Assembly: GCA_016716135.1 (NCBI GenBank)
Contig: JADJWX010000018.1
Coordinates: forward strand, 1-64,000
DNA length: 64,000 bases
Direction of reading: 5' to 3'
Source of the DNA: Lewinellaceae bacterium
GTDB lineage: Bacteria; Bacteroidota; Bacteroidia; Chitinophagales; Saprospiraceae
Positions within the stretch are counted from its first letter, which is position 1, and each line of letters starts with the position of its first letter. Positions 26,187-34,273 of the stretch are shown in pieces. The position numbers and the translations under genes are program-made. The notes below the pieces were generated by a model. That model did no database searches, had not been told where the DNA came from, and saw nothing but the letters and a program-made list of their open reading frames with translations.

Positions 26187-27914
26187 ATGAATATCAAGCA
26201 ATACCTGCCCGCACTCAGCTGGCTACCCAACTACCGCAAAAACTGGCTCACAGGCGACCTCTCGGCCGGCCTCACCGTGGGCGTCATGCTGATCCCGCAG
26301 GGCATGGCCTATGCCATGCTGGCCGGGTTGCCACCCATTCACGGTTTGTACGCCGCCACCATTCCGCTGGTGCTGTACGCTTTGTTTGGCAGCTCCCGGC
26401 AGTTGGCCGTGGGCCCGGTGGCCATGGTTTCGCTGCTGACGGCTGCCGGCATCAGTGCGCTGAAGCCGAGCGGGCCGGAGGCTTACCTGTTGCTGGCGTT
26501 CACCCTGGCGTTCCTGGTAGGCGCCATCCAATTTTTGATGGGCGTTTTCCGGCTGGGTTTTTTGGTCAACCTCCTCTCCCACCCCGTTATCAGCGGTTTC
26601 ACCTCGGCGGCAGCCATCATTATCGGATTGAGCCAGTTGAAGCACCTGCTTGGCGTGAAAATTCCGGGCAGCGAGCATGTGCACGAAATTCTCCTGGCCG
26701 CAGCGGCGCACATCGGCGAAACCAACCTGATCACGCTCGGCATTGGCCTGGCGGCCATCTTGGTGATCAAACTGGCAAAGAAAATACACCCGGCTATTCC
26801 CGGGGCGTTGCTGGCTGTAGTGGCCGGCATTCTCGCGGTCTGGGGGTTTGGGCTGGATCAGGTCGGTGTGAAAATAGTCGGGGAGGTGCCGGCCGGTTTG
26901 CCGGGATTTTCCCTGCCGGCTTTTGACCTGAGCACCTGGCGAGCCTTGTTGCCGGCAGCGCTGACTATTTCCCTCGTTGGGTTTATGGAAAGTTTTGCGG
27001 TAGCAAAAGCCATTCAGACCAAACACAAAAACTACCAGGTACAAGCCAACCAGGAGTTGGTCGGGCTCGGACTGGCCAATTTCGGCGCTGCCTTTTTTCA
27101 GGGATACCCTGTCACGGGCGGTTTTTCGCGCACCGCCGTCAACGACCAGGCAGGCGCCAAAACCGGGCTGGCCAGCCTGATCAGTGCGGCGCTTATTTTG
27201 CTTACCCTGCTTTTTCTTACGCCGTTGTTCCACTTTCTGCCCAATGCCGTGCTGGCTGCCGTCATTCTGGTAGCCGTGGCAGGGTTGATCGACTACCGCG
27301 AAGCCATCCGGTTGTGGCACAAAGACCGCTCCGATTTCTGGATGCTATTGGCCACCTTTCTCATTACGCTGACCCTCGGCATTGAACTGGGCATCGGCGC
27401 CGGCGTGCTGCTTTCACTGGGCATGGTGGTGTACCGGGCCAGCCGGCCGCACGTGGCGGTGTTGGGCAAGGTGCCGGGCTCGCCGTTTTACCGCAACGTT
27501 CAGCGTTTCAGCAACCTCGAACAGCGCCCGGATGTGCTGATCGTGCGCTTCGACGGGCCGCTGTATTTTTCCAATATCAATTTTTTTAAAGACAACATGG
27601 CGGCACTCATCGCCGGAAAAGGCGCGGCGCTTCGCCTCATCGTGCTCAACGCCGACAGCATCAGCTACCTCGACAGCAGTGCCGTGCACGCCCTGGAAGA
27701 ATGGGTGCAGGAAACAAAGGCAAAAGGGCTTGAAGTGTATTTTACCGGCGTGATCGGGCCCGTGCGCGACACGTTGCGCCGCTGGGAAATGACCGCGCAC
27801 ATCGGGGAGCAGCGGTTTTTTATGAGCAACCAGCAGGCGGTGGATGCGTTTGACGGGGCGGGGCAGCAGGAGCAGCCTGATGCCTTCTCGAATTATGTAT
27901 TGCAGTCGAATTAG
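26187..27914 (+). CDS. SulP family sulfate/anion permease with STAS domain
   Basis: 575 residues. About 11-14 membrane segments, with the SulP signature near the start (DLSAGLTVGVMLIPQGMAYA) and the conserved block GGFSRTAVNDQAGAKTGLAS. The C-terminal STAS domain (about 445-555) has VLIVRFDGPLYFSNINFF and NADSISYLDSSAVHALEEW. It moves sulfate, bicarbonate or related anions across the inner membrane. It lies between a Crp/Fnr regulator and a persulfide dioxygenase, which favours a sulfur-linked role. Ends in a PEDAFSN-like acidic tail. Confidence 0.9.
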   Translation: MNIKQYLPALSWLPNYRKNWLTGDLSAGLTVGVMLIPQGMAYAMLAGLPPIHGLYAATIPLVLYALFGSSRQLAVGPVAMVSLLTAAGISALKPSGPEAYLLLAFTLAFLVGAIQFLMGVFRLGFLVNLLSHPVISGFTSAAAIIIGLSQLKHLLGVKIPGSEHVHEILLAAAAHIGETNLITLGIGLAAILVIKLAKKIHPAIPGALLAVVAGILAVWGFGLDQVGVKIVGEVPAGLPGFSLPAFDLSTWRALLPAALTISLVGFMESFAVAKAIQTKHKNYQVQANQELVGLGLANFGAAFFQGYPVTGGFSRTAVNDQAGAKTGLASLISAALILLTLLFLTPLFHFLPNAVLAAVILVAVAGLIDYREAIRLWHKDRSDFWMLLATFLITLTLGIELGIGAGVLLSLGMVVYRASRPHVAVLGKVPGSPFYRNVQRFSNLEQRPDVLIVRFDGPLYFSNINFFKDNMAALIAGKGAALRLIVLNADSISYLDSSAVHALEEWVQETKAKGLEVYFTGVIGPVRDTLRRWEMTAHIGEQRFFMSNQQAVDAFDGAGQQEQPDAFSNYVLQSN

Positions 27915-27915
27915 G

Positions 27916-28092
27916 GGGGCATAGCCATCAACTTAAGGAACCCGAGGGGGTGAACACTTTTGACTTTTCAAATTAGACTTAAAAGAAACTTCCAAAGCCT
28001 GAATCATCCTTTTAAGTCAAAAGTCTAATTTGAAAAGTTCAATTTGAAAAGTGTTCACCCCCTCTAAACCCTTATGTTGATGGCTATGCCCC
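27916..28092. repeat. nested palindromic element
   Basis: Outer arms GGGGCATAGCCATCAACTTA (from 27916) and its complement ending 28092. Nested inside are GGGGGTGAACACTTTTGACT and its complement near 28040-28062, around a loop with AAGTCTAATTTGAAAAG motifs. The inner family recurs at 60190-60330. Two unrelated palindromes appear one inside the other. Confidence 0.75.
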
Positions 28093-28200
28093 GAGGGGGT
28101 GAAGGGAATGGAAGTGGGCCAACACAACGTCCCAGGAGACCGGGATAACTCCGGCTACTGACTTTCGTCATTGCGTCGGGTAGCACAAGTCATTTCCCTG

Positions 28201-28246
28201 TGTGAACTGCTTCACAGAAAACAGGCATCCCACACCCCCATCTTTG
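28201..28246 (+). promoter_or_regulatory. perfect Crp-type operator and -7 element of the persulfide gene
   Basis: TGTGA-ACTGCT-TCACA (28201-28216) is a perfect palindrome. The -7-like CATCTTTG (28239-28246) is 34 bp from its centre, the same spacing as at the porin. Supports activation of the gene at 28338 by a Crp/Fnr-type factor. Confidence 0.65.
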
Positions 28247-28337
28247 CAGTGTTCTTTTGGAAACAGCCCGGAAAGCATCGGGCGCATCTTCCACAGTCTT
28301 AACCAAATTTGTCTTTAACAAAAAAAAAAAACACTGT

Positions 28338-29750
28338 ATGAAAGTTGAACAAATCTATACCGGTTGCCTGGCAGAAGCCGCCTACTACATTGAGAGCAAT
28401 GGCGAAGCCGCCATCATCGACCCGATGCGCGAAACCGAGCCCTACCTCGAACGCCTGAAAGCTGACGGCGCCAAACTGAAATACGTGCTGGAGACACACT
28501 TCCACGCCGACTTCGTTTCCGGCCACCTCGACCTGGCTAAAAAAACCGGCGCCACCATCGTGTACGGCCCGACTGCCCAGCCGAATTTCGAAGCTCACGT
28601 GGCCAAGGACAATGAAATCCTGAAAGTTGGCAAGGTAACCATCCAGGTGCTCCACACCCCCGGCCACACCATGGAAAGCAGCACCTACCTGCTGCGCGAT
28701 GAAAACGGGAAGGACTACGCCATCTTCACCGGCGACACGCTCTTCCTCGGCGACGTTGGCCGCCCCGACCTGGCCATCAAACAGGGCGAACTCACGGAGA
28801 AAGACCTTGCCGGCTACTTATACGACAGCATCCGCAACCGCATCATGCCCCTCGGCGACGATGTGATCGTGTACCCCAACCACGGCGCCGGCTCAGCCTG
28901 CGGCAAAAAAATGAGCAAAGAAACCTGGGGCTACCTCGGCGACCAGAAAAAATTCAACTACGCCCTGCGCGCCGACATGACCAAAGCCGAGTTTGTCGAT
29001 GAAGTGCTGACGGGCCTGGTTGCGCCGCCGCAGTATTTCCCGAAAAATGCCGTGATGAACAAAATGGGCTACGAAAGCCTTGATGTGGTGCGCGAACGCG
29101 GCGAACAGGCCCTCAGCGTACGCGCCTTCAAAGCCGCCTGGGAAGGCAACGATGCGCTGGTGATCGACACCCGCCACCAGGATGAATTTGTCAAAGGCTT
29201 CATCCCCGGCTCGATCTTTATCGGCATCGATGACAATTTCGCCCCCTGGGTGGGCACGCTGATCACTGATCTTAAAAAACCGATCCTTTACGTGTGCGAA
29301 CCCGGCCGCGAAGACGAGGTGGTCACCCGCCTGGCCCGCGTGGGCTACGACAACCCGATCGGCTACCTCGACGGCGGTTTTGATGCCTGGAAAAAAGCCG
29401 GCGAAGAAGTGGATACCCTCGACGAGATCACGGCTGAAAACTTTGCCGCTAAATTCAACGGCTCGAACCTGAACGTACTCGACGTACGCCGCGCCAGCGA
29501 ATACAAAACCGAACACCTGGTAGGCGCCAACAATTTCCCGCTCGACTTTATCAACCAGAACATGAGCGCGGTAAAAGCCGACAACACGTACTACCTGCAC
29601 TGTGCAGGCGGCTACCGCTCGGTGATCGCGGCTTCTATCCTGAAAGCGCGTGGCTTCGACCAACTGGTCAACGTCCGCGGCGGCTACAAAGCCCTTTCAG
29701 AAACGCCGCTTAAGCGGACGGAACATGTAGAACAGGTGACGGAACTCTAA
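28338..29750 (+). CDS. CstB-like persulfide dioxygenase with two rhodanese domains
   Basis: 470 residues from the ATG at 28338 (an upstream in-frame extension to 28257 is not supported). Residues 1-245 form a metallo-beta-lactamase fold with THFHADFVSGH (H54, H56, D58), then HTPGHTMESSTYL and TGDTLFLGDVGRPDL, the ETHE1/CstB iron-site pattern. Residues 260-360 form a rhodanese-like domain with LYVCEPGRED (C320), and residues 370-470 a second with LHCAGGYRSV (active-site C422). The enzyme oxidises persulfide to sulfite and can pass sulfur to thiosulfate. In CstB the middle domain often lacks the catalytic Cys; here a Cys is present. A strong terminator follows. Confidence 0.92.
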   Translation: MKVEQIYTGCLAEAAYYIESNGEAAIIDPMRETEPYLERLKADGAKLKYVLETHFHADFVSGHLDLAKKTGATIVYGPTAQPNFEAHVAKDNEILKVGKVTIQVLHTPGHTMESSTYLLRDENGKDYAIFTGDTLFLGDVGRPDLAIKQGELTEKDLAGYLYDSIRNRIMPLGDDVIVYPNHGAGSACGKKMSKETWGYLGDQKKFNYALRADMTKAEFVDEVLTGLVAPPQYFPKNAVMNKMGYESLDVVRERGEQALSVRAFKAAWEGNDALVIDTRHQDEFVKGFIPGSIFIGIDDNFAPWVGTLITDLKKPILYVCEPGREDEVVTRLARVGYDNPIGYLDGGFDAWKKAGEEVDTLDEITAENFAAKFNGSNLNVLDVRRASEYKTEHLVGANNFPLDFINQNMSAVKADNTYYLHCAGGYRSVIAASILKARGFDQLVNVRGGYKALSETPLKRTEHVEQVTEL

Positions 29751-29772
29751 ACTCAAACAATGAACTTGCTTT

Positions 29773-29809
29773 CCCGGCGCGACTTTGGTGTTGCGCCGGG
29801 ATTTTTTTT
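29773..29809 (+). terminator. rho-independent terminator
   Basis: Stem CCCGGCGC (29773-29780) with GCGCCGGG (29793-29800), 12-base loop, then a run of eight T. Placed 23 bp after the stop of the persulfide dioxygenase gene. Confidence 0.85.
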
Positions 29810-29956
29810 GTTGTTTTACTGCTAAGGAATGACAACCCGGCAATGGAATCGTGAACTCATTTTTTAAGCGTTACGAAGACGCAATGGCGGTGTCGACAGG
29901 GATATTCCTTGAATCCACATCCCAATAAAATGCCTAATTTTGCTAAAAATCAAACC

Positions 29957-30283
29957 ATGACCGTATCAAACGATTTGTCGGCTACCATACGGGGAAAGGT
30001 CAAGGAATCCGTAAAGGCGCTTGATCCTGAGGCGGAGGTAATTTTGTTCGGATCGCGTGCACGCGGTGATGCTCGGAAGGATTCGGACTGGGACTTTCTC
30101 ATCCTGACCCCCAATGCCGTGACCCTAAAAGTGGAGCAGGCATTCCGGCACAAACTATTTGAAATAGAACTGGAATACGGGCAGGCAATTTCGACATTTG
30201 TATATTCGACAACTGACTGGGATGGCAAGCATAGCGTAACGCCGTTATACCATAACATAAAGGAAGAGGGCATTTTGATATGA
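29957..30283 (+). CDS. MNT-type minimal nucleotidyltransferase (antitoxin of HEPN pair)
   Basis: 108 residues from ATG 29957 (ATG 29930 is possible). The nucleotidyltransferase motif is clear: VILFGSRARGDARKDSDWDF, with the GSRARG loop and the metal-binding D-x-D. In HEPN/MNT systems this enzyme adds AMP to the HEPN RNase to inactivate it. Its stop TGA overlaps the ATG of the HEPN gene as ATGA at 30280-30283, so the pair is translationally coupled. It looks intact while its partner is frameshifted. Confidence 0.88.
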   Translation: MTVSNDLSATIRGKVKESVKALDPEAEVILFGSRARGDARKDSDWDFLILTPNAVTLKVEQAFRHKLFEIELEYGQAISTFVYSTTDWDGKHSVTPLYHNIKEEGILI

Positions 30284-30676
30284 CACCTTCAGAAAGAGAT
30301 ACTTATTCCAAATATTGAAAAGTCGGAGGAGGCGTATGAAGTAGCCGAGCTGTTGGTGGCGAACGAAAAGTGGAACGCAGCGATCAACCGTTTGTATTAT
30401 GCGGCCTACTATGCCGTCAGTGGTCTTCTGGCTAAAGCAGGGGTAGAAACGAAGACCCACGCAGGCATCAAGACGCAATTCCTGTTACATTTTATTAAGA
30501 CCGGCAAGATTGAGATGCACCTGGGTAAGTTGTATTCCGATTTATTTGACTGGCGACAAAAAGGTGATTACGGCGACTTTTTTGATTTCAAAGAAGAAGA
30601 TGTACGGCCTCTGGTGGAGCCGGTGCGTGCTTTAATTGATGCGGTTGTGCAGGAAGCCAATGGCATCGATATTTGA
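30280..30676 (+). pseudogene. HEPN-domain RNase toxin, frameshifted after 12 codons
   Basis: Coupled start ATG at 30280 gives MTPSERDTYSKY and then TGA (30316-30318). One base later the frame continues with IEKSEEAYEVAELLVANEKW, then NAAINRLYYAAYYAVSGLLA, the HEPN core with its helical N-R-x-Y pattern, to the stop at 30674. Normal HEPN proteins align across this point without a break, so one base is missing near 30313-30318. Either a true inactivating mutation or a sequencing error. A GTG at 30353 could start a shortened form lacking helix 1. Confidence 0.75.
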
Positions 30677-30828
30677 GAAGCCTTCAAACTCGCCCTGCTG
30701 GGCGAAGCCTTCGGATCCGCGCAAATATTAAGCGGACTTTGTCCTCTTGAATATGCAATACTTTCGAGTGCATAAAACAAGGCTTCTAAATCAGAAGACT
30801 CGGAGATATAACCAACAACCACACCACA

Positions 30829-31563
30829 ATGAAATACACCCGGCTGATAGAGCTAACAAATTTGCAAGAATTGACCTTGGTTGAGCTTGCACTGCGAAAA
30901 GCAAACATAAATTACCGAACGCTTTTCGAAAACACGCTGAGAGCTGCGGGTACATTGGCACTTGGTAATAATGGCGCTATTATCGAAGTTCCGGAAGGAG
31001 ATATGAACAAGTCAATACAGGTTTTGTCCGAATTGGGAATCGAAATAGACTACGATTCCCAAAAAGACAGATTTGAATTTATAGACAACATAGACAAAGC
31101 GACAGAAAAAATCCCGTTCATTGGTAAAATGAGTTTAGGACTCCGGTTTTTGTTGCTCGCCGCTTTATCCACTTTTATACTATTAGCTGTTGTCTTTTTT
31201 ATTACTACCAGAGTTTCAAAAAATGATTTAGTGGGAGATTTCTGGTGCGTGGAGGAGATTATTTATAAAGGGCAAAAACTTCAGCCCAACACCGTCACAA
31301 ACGTTATCATAACCGGGTTTCAGGAAAAATGCAAAGAAGATATACTGTTTCACGATACGGGTATGATTGCGCTCCCTGGATTTGGCTCCTACACCACAAG
31401 AGGAGAATGGAGGTTTAAGACCGACAAGGTTTTTACCATTAGCCGGGTGCAGGATTTTAAAGAAATTTATGAAGGGGAATACACCGTACATACAAATTGG
31501 GATGGAAGCGTGGATTTTGTATCCAACAATACAACTATAAAAATATCGAGCAGGAAGTATTAA
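30829..31563 (+). CDS. membrane protein with DUF2007-like domain and lipocalin-like tail
   Basis: 244 residues. Residues 1-75 resemble the DUF2007 signal-transduction fold (VELALRKANINYRTLF, then NNGAIIEVPEGDMNKSIQVL). One membrane segment follows at about 105-125 (FLLLAALSTFILLAVVFFI). The C-terminal half (about 133-244) is a beta-rich lipocalin-like domain starting LVGDFWCVEEIIYKG. AT-rich and flanked by accessory genes. Function unknown. The ATG 30829 fits the purine-rich stretch before it. Confidence 0.65.
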   Translation: MKYTRLIELTNLQELTLVELALRKANINYRTLFENTLRAAGTLALGNNGAIIEVPEGDMNKSIQVLSELGIEIDYDSQKDRFEFIDNIDKATEKIPFIGKMSLGLRFLLLAALSTFILLAVVFFITTRVSKNDLVGDFWCVEEIIYKGQKLQPNTVTNVIITGFQEKCKEDILFHDTGMIALPGFGSYTTRGEWRFKTDKVFTISRVQDFKEIYEGEYTVHTNWDGSVDFVSNNTTIKISSRKY

Positions 31564-31580
31564 AACCGGAAGGTTAATCT

Positions 31581-31690
31581 CCGTTAACCCAACTTGTTCA
31601 AAATAATAATCAGGCTAACGTAAAGCGCCCAGAATCCCCCCAATCTGCTGGTGAACGTTTGTGACGCGATAGATTCCTTAGGTAAGCCAG
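31581..31690 (+). repeat. degenerate family P repeat (left of AraC/ABM module)
   Basis: CCGTTAACCCAACTTGTTCA, then CCCAGAATCCCCCCAATCTG and GAACGTTTGTGACGCGATAG align with form A. It shares the extra AAAGCGCCCAGAAT with the copy at 32945, so these two copies are a subgroup that brackets the genes at 31833-32788. Confidence 0.5.
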
Positions 31691-31832
31691 CCGCTAACAA
31701 TTCCAACATCGCTTACTTGCATTGACTAACACACCGCAACACCGCCCATTGGCAAATACCAATTAAAACATGAACCCCTGTGTTTCCTGATTCGAGTTCA
31801 TTATATTTGGCTATTGATTTAAACCAGTAAAA

Positions 31833-32231
31833 ATGAAGAAAGGCAAAGTTAAACTAGGCGTTCAAAATGTCGATGGGCAACAAGTAGAGATCAGAGACTC
31901 TTGTTTCCATGAAGTAGAGGACTTTATTGCAAACAACATACATGATCCCGCCATGCTGAGTACCAGCGTTCTGGCTGAAAGATTTAGCTACAGCCCCTCA
32001 CAGTTTTCCAGAAGATTTAAGGCGGTTGCGGGTAAAAGCGTTAAAGAATACGTGATCGAAGCAAAAATGGAAAAAGCCAAAGAACTACTTCGGATTGTAA
32101 ATCTGAGCATTGCGGATATCGCCTATCAATTAGGCTACACCACCCCATTTTACTTTACGAATGTCTTCACAAAGCAGAACGGAATTTCTCCTTCAGCCTA
32201 CAGAAAAAAGTTTTCCGAATTCAGCAGATAG
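31833..32231 (+). CDS. AraC family transcriptional regulator (DNA-binding domain only)
   Basis: 132 residues. Two helix-turn-helix units fill residues 25-132: LSTSVLAERFSYSPSQFSRR and LSIADIAYQLGYTTPFYFTN, ending FTKQNGISPSAYRKKF. There is no sensor domain beyond a short N-terminal arm. It is followed 224 bp later by an ABM monooxygenase gene with tandem operator-like direct repeats in between, so it probably controls that gene and perhaps itself. Confidence 0.9.
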   Translation: MKKGKVKLGVQNVDGQQVEIRDSCFHEVEDFIANNIHDPAMLSTSVLAERFSYSPSQFSRRFKAVAGKSVKEYVIEAKMEKAKELLRIVNLSIADIAYQLGYTTPFYFTNVFTKQNGISPSAYRKKFSEFSR

Positions 32232-32351
32232 GTGAAAAGATGCTTCACAGCATTAAGCATTCCCAGGTCCGGCACAAGGAAGACTGAAGCCATCCCAAAA
32301 ATAGCGCTGGTGCTGACCAAGATGACTCCCGGCACATAAAACACAGCTGTC

Positions 32352-32420
32352 TTTGCGTGAAAATCATAGGGTTTTGCGCGAAAATCATAGGTTTGGTCCT
32401 GCAACGCCCCTCTACCTTTG
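32352..32420 (+). promoter_or_regulatory. tandem AraC-type operators with promoter
   Basis: Two direct copies, TTTGCGTGAAAATCATAGG (32352-32370) and TTTGCGCGAAAATCATAGG (32373-32391), are 21 bp apart start to start, two helical turns, as for AraC dimers. The -7 element TACCTTTG is at 32413-32420, so the second copy overlaps the -33 region. Drives the gene at 32456. Confidence 0.7.
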
Positions 32421-32455
32421 TCTTATCAGATTTTTAATTATTCAAACAAAAAATT

Positions 32456-32788
32456 ATGGAATCGCAAGACAAAAGCCCAATGGGCAAGCTAATTCACGTA
32501 GTCACCTTAAACTGCAAAGACAATGAACATGCTAAACAATGCATGACAGCTCTGGCAAATTATGGAAAACCAGACGCCTTGTCGTTTAACTGTTTGTCTT
32601 ACGAGTTTGGCTTAAAAGAAGGCACTACAGATACTGTTTACATTGTAGAACGTTGGAATCAATGGGAAGATCTGGATTCGCTGCTCCAGGCTAAAGTTAT
32701 TCCCGCAATACCCATGTATAACCAACTTTTACAACATCCATTTAATCCGGCAACAGATACTTTGCGGATCGCCCTATCGGATGCATAG
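32456..32788 (+). CDS. antibiotic biosynthesis monooxygenase (ABM) family protein
   Basis: 110 residues with the dimeric ferredoxin-like ABM fold: LIHVVTLNCKDNEHAKQCM, LSYEFGLKEGTTDTVYIVER and WNQWEDLDSLLQAK. Close relatives are YgiN-like quinol monooxygenases and reactive-aldehyde or stress proteins. Controlled by the AraC regulator at 31833 through the tandem repeats at 32352, by inference. Cytoplasmic; substrate not known. Confidence 0.82.
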   Translation: MESQDKSPMGKLIHVVTLNCKDNEHAKQCMTALANYGKPDALSFNCLSYEFGLKEGTTDTVYIVERWNQWEDLDSLLQAKVIPAIPMYNQLLQHPFNPATDTLRIALSDA

Positions 32789-32801
32789 AACATATTGGGG
32801 T

Positions 32802-32870
32802 ATTTCTTGCCGGGCCGAAAAAAGGCAAAATAGCGGCGGAAAAAGAACCGTTTTAGGCCCGGCAAGAAAT
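32802..32870. repeat. inverted repeat after the ABM gene
   Basis: Arms ATTTCTTGCCGGGCC (32802-32816) and GGCCCGGCAAGAAAT (32856-32870) are perfect 15-bp complements with a 39-base loop rich in A. It may work as a terminator although no T run follows. Confidence 0.65.
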
Positions 32871-32944
32871 CCTCAAACACCCTCCAATAAGATATCAACT
32901 GAATCCCTACTTCCTTCCGAGTCCGAAGACCCGAAAGAGCAGAG

Positions 32945-33027
32945 TTAAAGCACCCAGAATTTCAACCAACCCACAATCCGCTTGTTAGCATTTGCAACGC
33001 GACACACCCAGGTAAGTCTCCAACTTT
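32945..33027 (+). repeat. degenerate family P repeat (right of AraC/ABM module)
   Basis: AGTTAAAGCACCCAGAATTT, then CCACAATCCGCTTGTTAGCA and TTTGCAACGCGACACACCCA; right end GTAAGTCTCCAACTT matches the form A border. Confidence 0.55.
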
Positions 33028-33100
33028 TAACAATGGAAACATCCAAAACTTACCGAATCAGCCAAGTCCTACCCTACCCTTGGGGCGAAAAAACAACTCA

Positions 33101-33157
33101 TTCACCGCACACTATGCGGCGAATAAGCCCTATATTCACCGCAAAACTTGCGGCATA
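33101..33157 (+). promoter_or_regulatory. two palindromic operators upstream of the Fic gene
   Basis: TTCACCGCA-CACTA-TGCGGCGAA (33101-33123) is a palindrome with 9-bp arms and one mismatch. TTCACCGCA-AAACT-TGCGGCATA (33135-33157) is a second copy, 34 bp downstream, whose end touches the ATG at 33157. The Fic protein has a C-terminal winged-helix-like domain, so autoregulation is likely. Confidence 0.7.
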
Positions 33158-34266
33158 TGCCCTATATCCACCAGCTAACCGATTGGCCAAACTTCCACTG
33201 GAACCACGAAGCATTGCTCAGCCGCCTGGGCGCAGTGCGGCATTTGCAGGGGACTGTGCTGGGAAAAATGTCGGCCCTGGGTTTCGATTTGCAGAAAGAA
33301 GCCGAACTGGAAACCCTTACCCTGGACGTCCTGAAATCAACCGAAATCGAAGGCGAATTTTTGGACCCGGAGCAGGTGCGCTCCTCCGTTGCCCGGCATT
33401 TGGGCCTGGACATTTCGGGTCTCGTACCTTCCGACCGGCATGTGGACGGCGTGGTGGAAATGATCCTGGATGCTACCTTGCAATGCGAAAAACCACTGAC
33501 TGCAGACCGGTTGTTCGACTGGCACGCGGCCTTGTTCCCGACCGGGCGCAGCGGCATGCACAAAATCGTCGTCGGCAACTGGCGCGATGATGCTACCGGT
33601 CCCATGCAGGTTGTTTCCGGTCCGATGGGCCGGGAACGGGTGCATTTTCAGGCGCCCGATGCCGGCATTTTGAGCCGGGAAATGTTGGATTTTATCGAGT
33701 GGTTCAACCAGAAAGGCCAACTGGATCCGGTAATCAAAGCCGCCATCGCCCACCTGTGGTTTGTCACGATCCACCCCTTCGACGACGGCAACGGCCGGAT
33801 AGCCAGGGCTATTGCCGACATGCAACTTGCACGGGCCGATGGCAGCCATCAGCGGTTTTACAGCATGTCGGCACAAATCCGGCTGGAACGCAAGCGCTAT
33901 TACGACATATTGGAAGTGACGCAAAAAGGCAACCTGGATGTGACGGACTGGCTGGTCTGGTTTCTGGATTGTCTGACAGCGGCCCTGGAAGCCACCGAAC
34001 GCACGCTGGCCCGGGTTTTGAACAAAGCCAGATTCTGGGAGCAGCACCGGGCCACCGCACTCAACGACCGCCAGCGCCTGATGATCAATAAACTATTCGA
34101 CGGCTTCGAAGGCAAACTCAATACCTCCAAATGGGCCAAAATTGCCAAATGCTCCAGCGACACTGCCCTGCGCGACATCCAGGACCTGATTGAAAAAGGC
34201 ATGCTGGAAAAAGAAGCGGCAGGCGGAAGAAGTACACACTATATTTTAACGGCAGCAACCCAATGA
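33157..34266 (+). CDS. Fic family AMPylase with DUF4172 N-terminus and DNA-binding C-terminus
   Basis: 369 residues from ATG 33157. An N-terminal DUF4172-type helical region contains the inhibitory motif STEIEGE (class II, S-xxx-E-G). The catalytic Fic loop HPFDDGNGRIAR begins at H206 and is complete. The C-terminal 70 residues (SKWAKIAKCSSDTALRDIQD and LIEKGMLEKEAAGGRSTHYI) form a winged helix. Fic enzymes transfer AMP to target proteins; the intact inhibitory Glu implies self-control. Two palindromes overlap its start. The NADAR gene follows after 7 bp, so the enzyme may be part of the operon with the NAD-linked genes. Confidence 0.9.
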   Translation: MPYIHQLTDWPNFHWNHEALLSRLGAVRHLQGTVLGKMSALGFDLQKEAELETLTLDVLKSTEIEGEFLDPEQVRSSVARHLGLDISGLVPSDRHVDGVVEMILDATLQCEKPLTADRLFDWHAALFPTGRSGMHKIVVGNWRDDATGPMQVVSGPMGRERVHFQAPDAGILSREMLDFIEWFNQKGQLDPVIKAAIAHLWFVTIHPFDDGNGRIARAIADMQLARADGSHQRFYSMSAQIRLERKRYYDILEVTQKGNLDVTDWLVWFLDCLTAALEATERTLARVLNKARFWEQHRATALNDRQRLMINKLFDGFEGKLNTSKWAKIAKCSSDTALRDIQDLIEKGMLEKEAAGGRSTHYILTAATQ

Positions 34267-34273
34267 CGCAGCC

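Noticed and set aside
28257..28337. N-terminal extension of the persulfide dioxygenase
   Set aside because: It starts just after the -7 element, has no homology to the family, and the ATG at 28338 gives the usual length.
4513..33027. CRISPR array
   Set aside because: Repeats are about 90 bp, palindromic, in both orientations and separated by whole genes; no short regular spacers and no cas genes.
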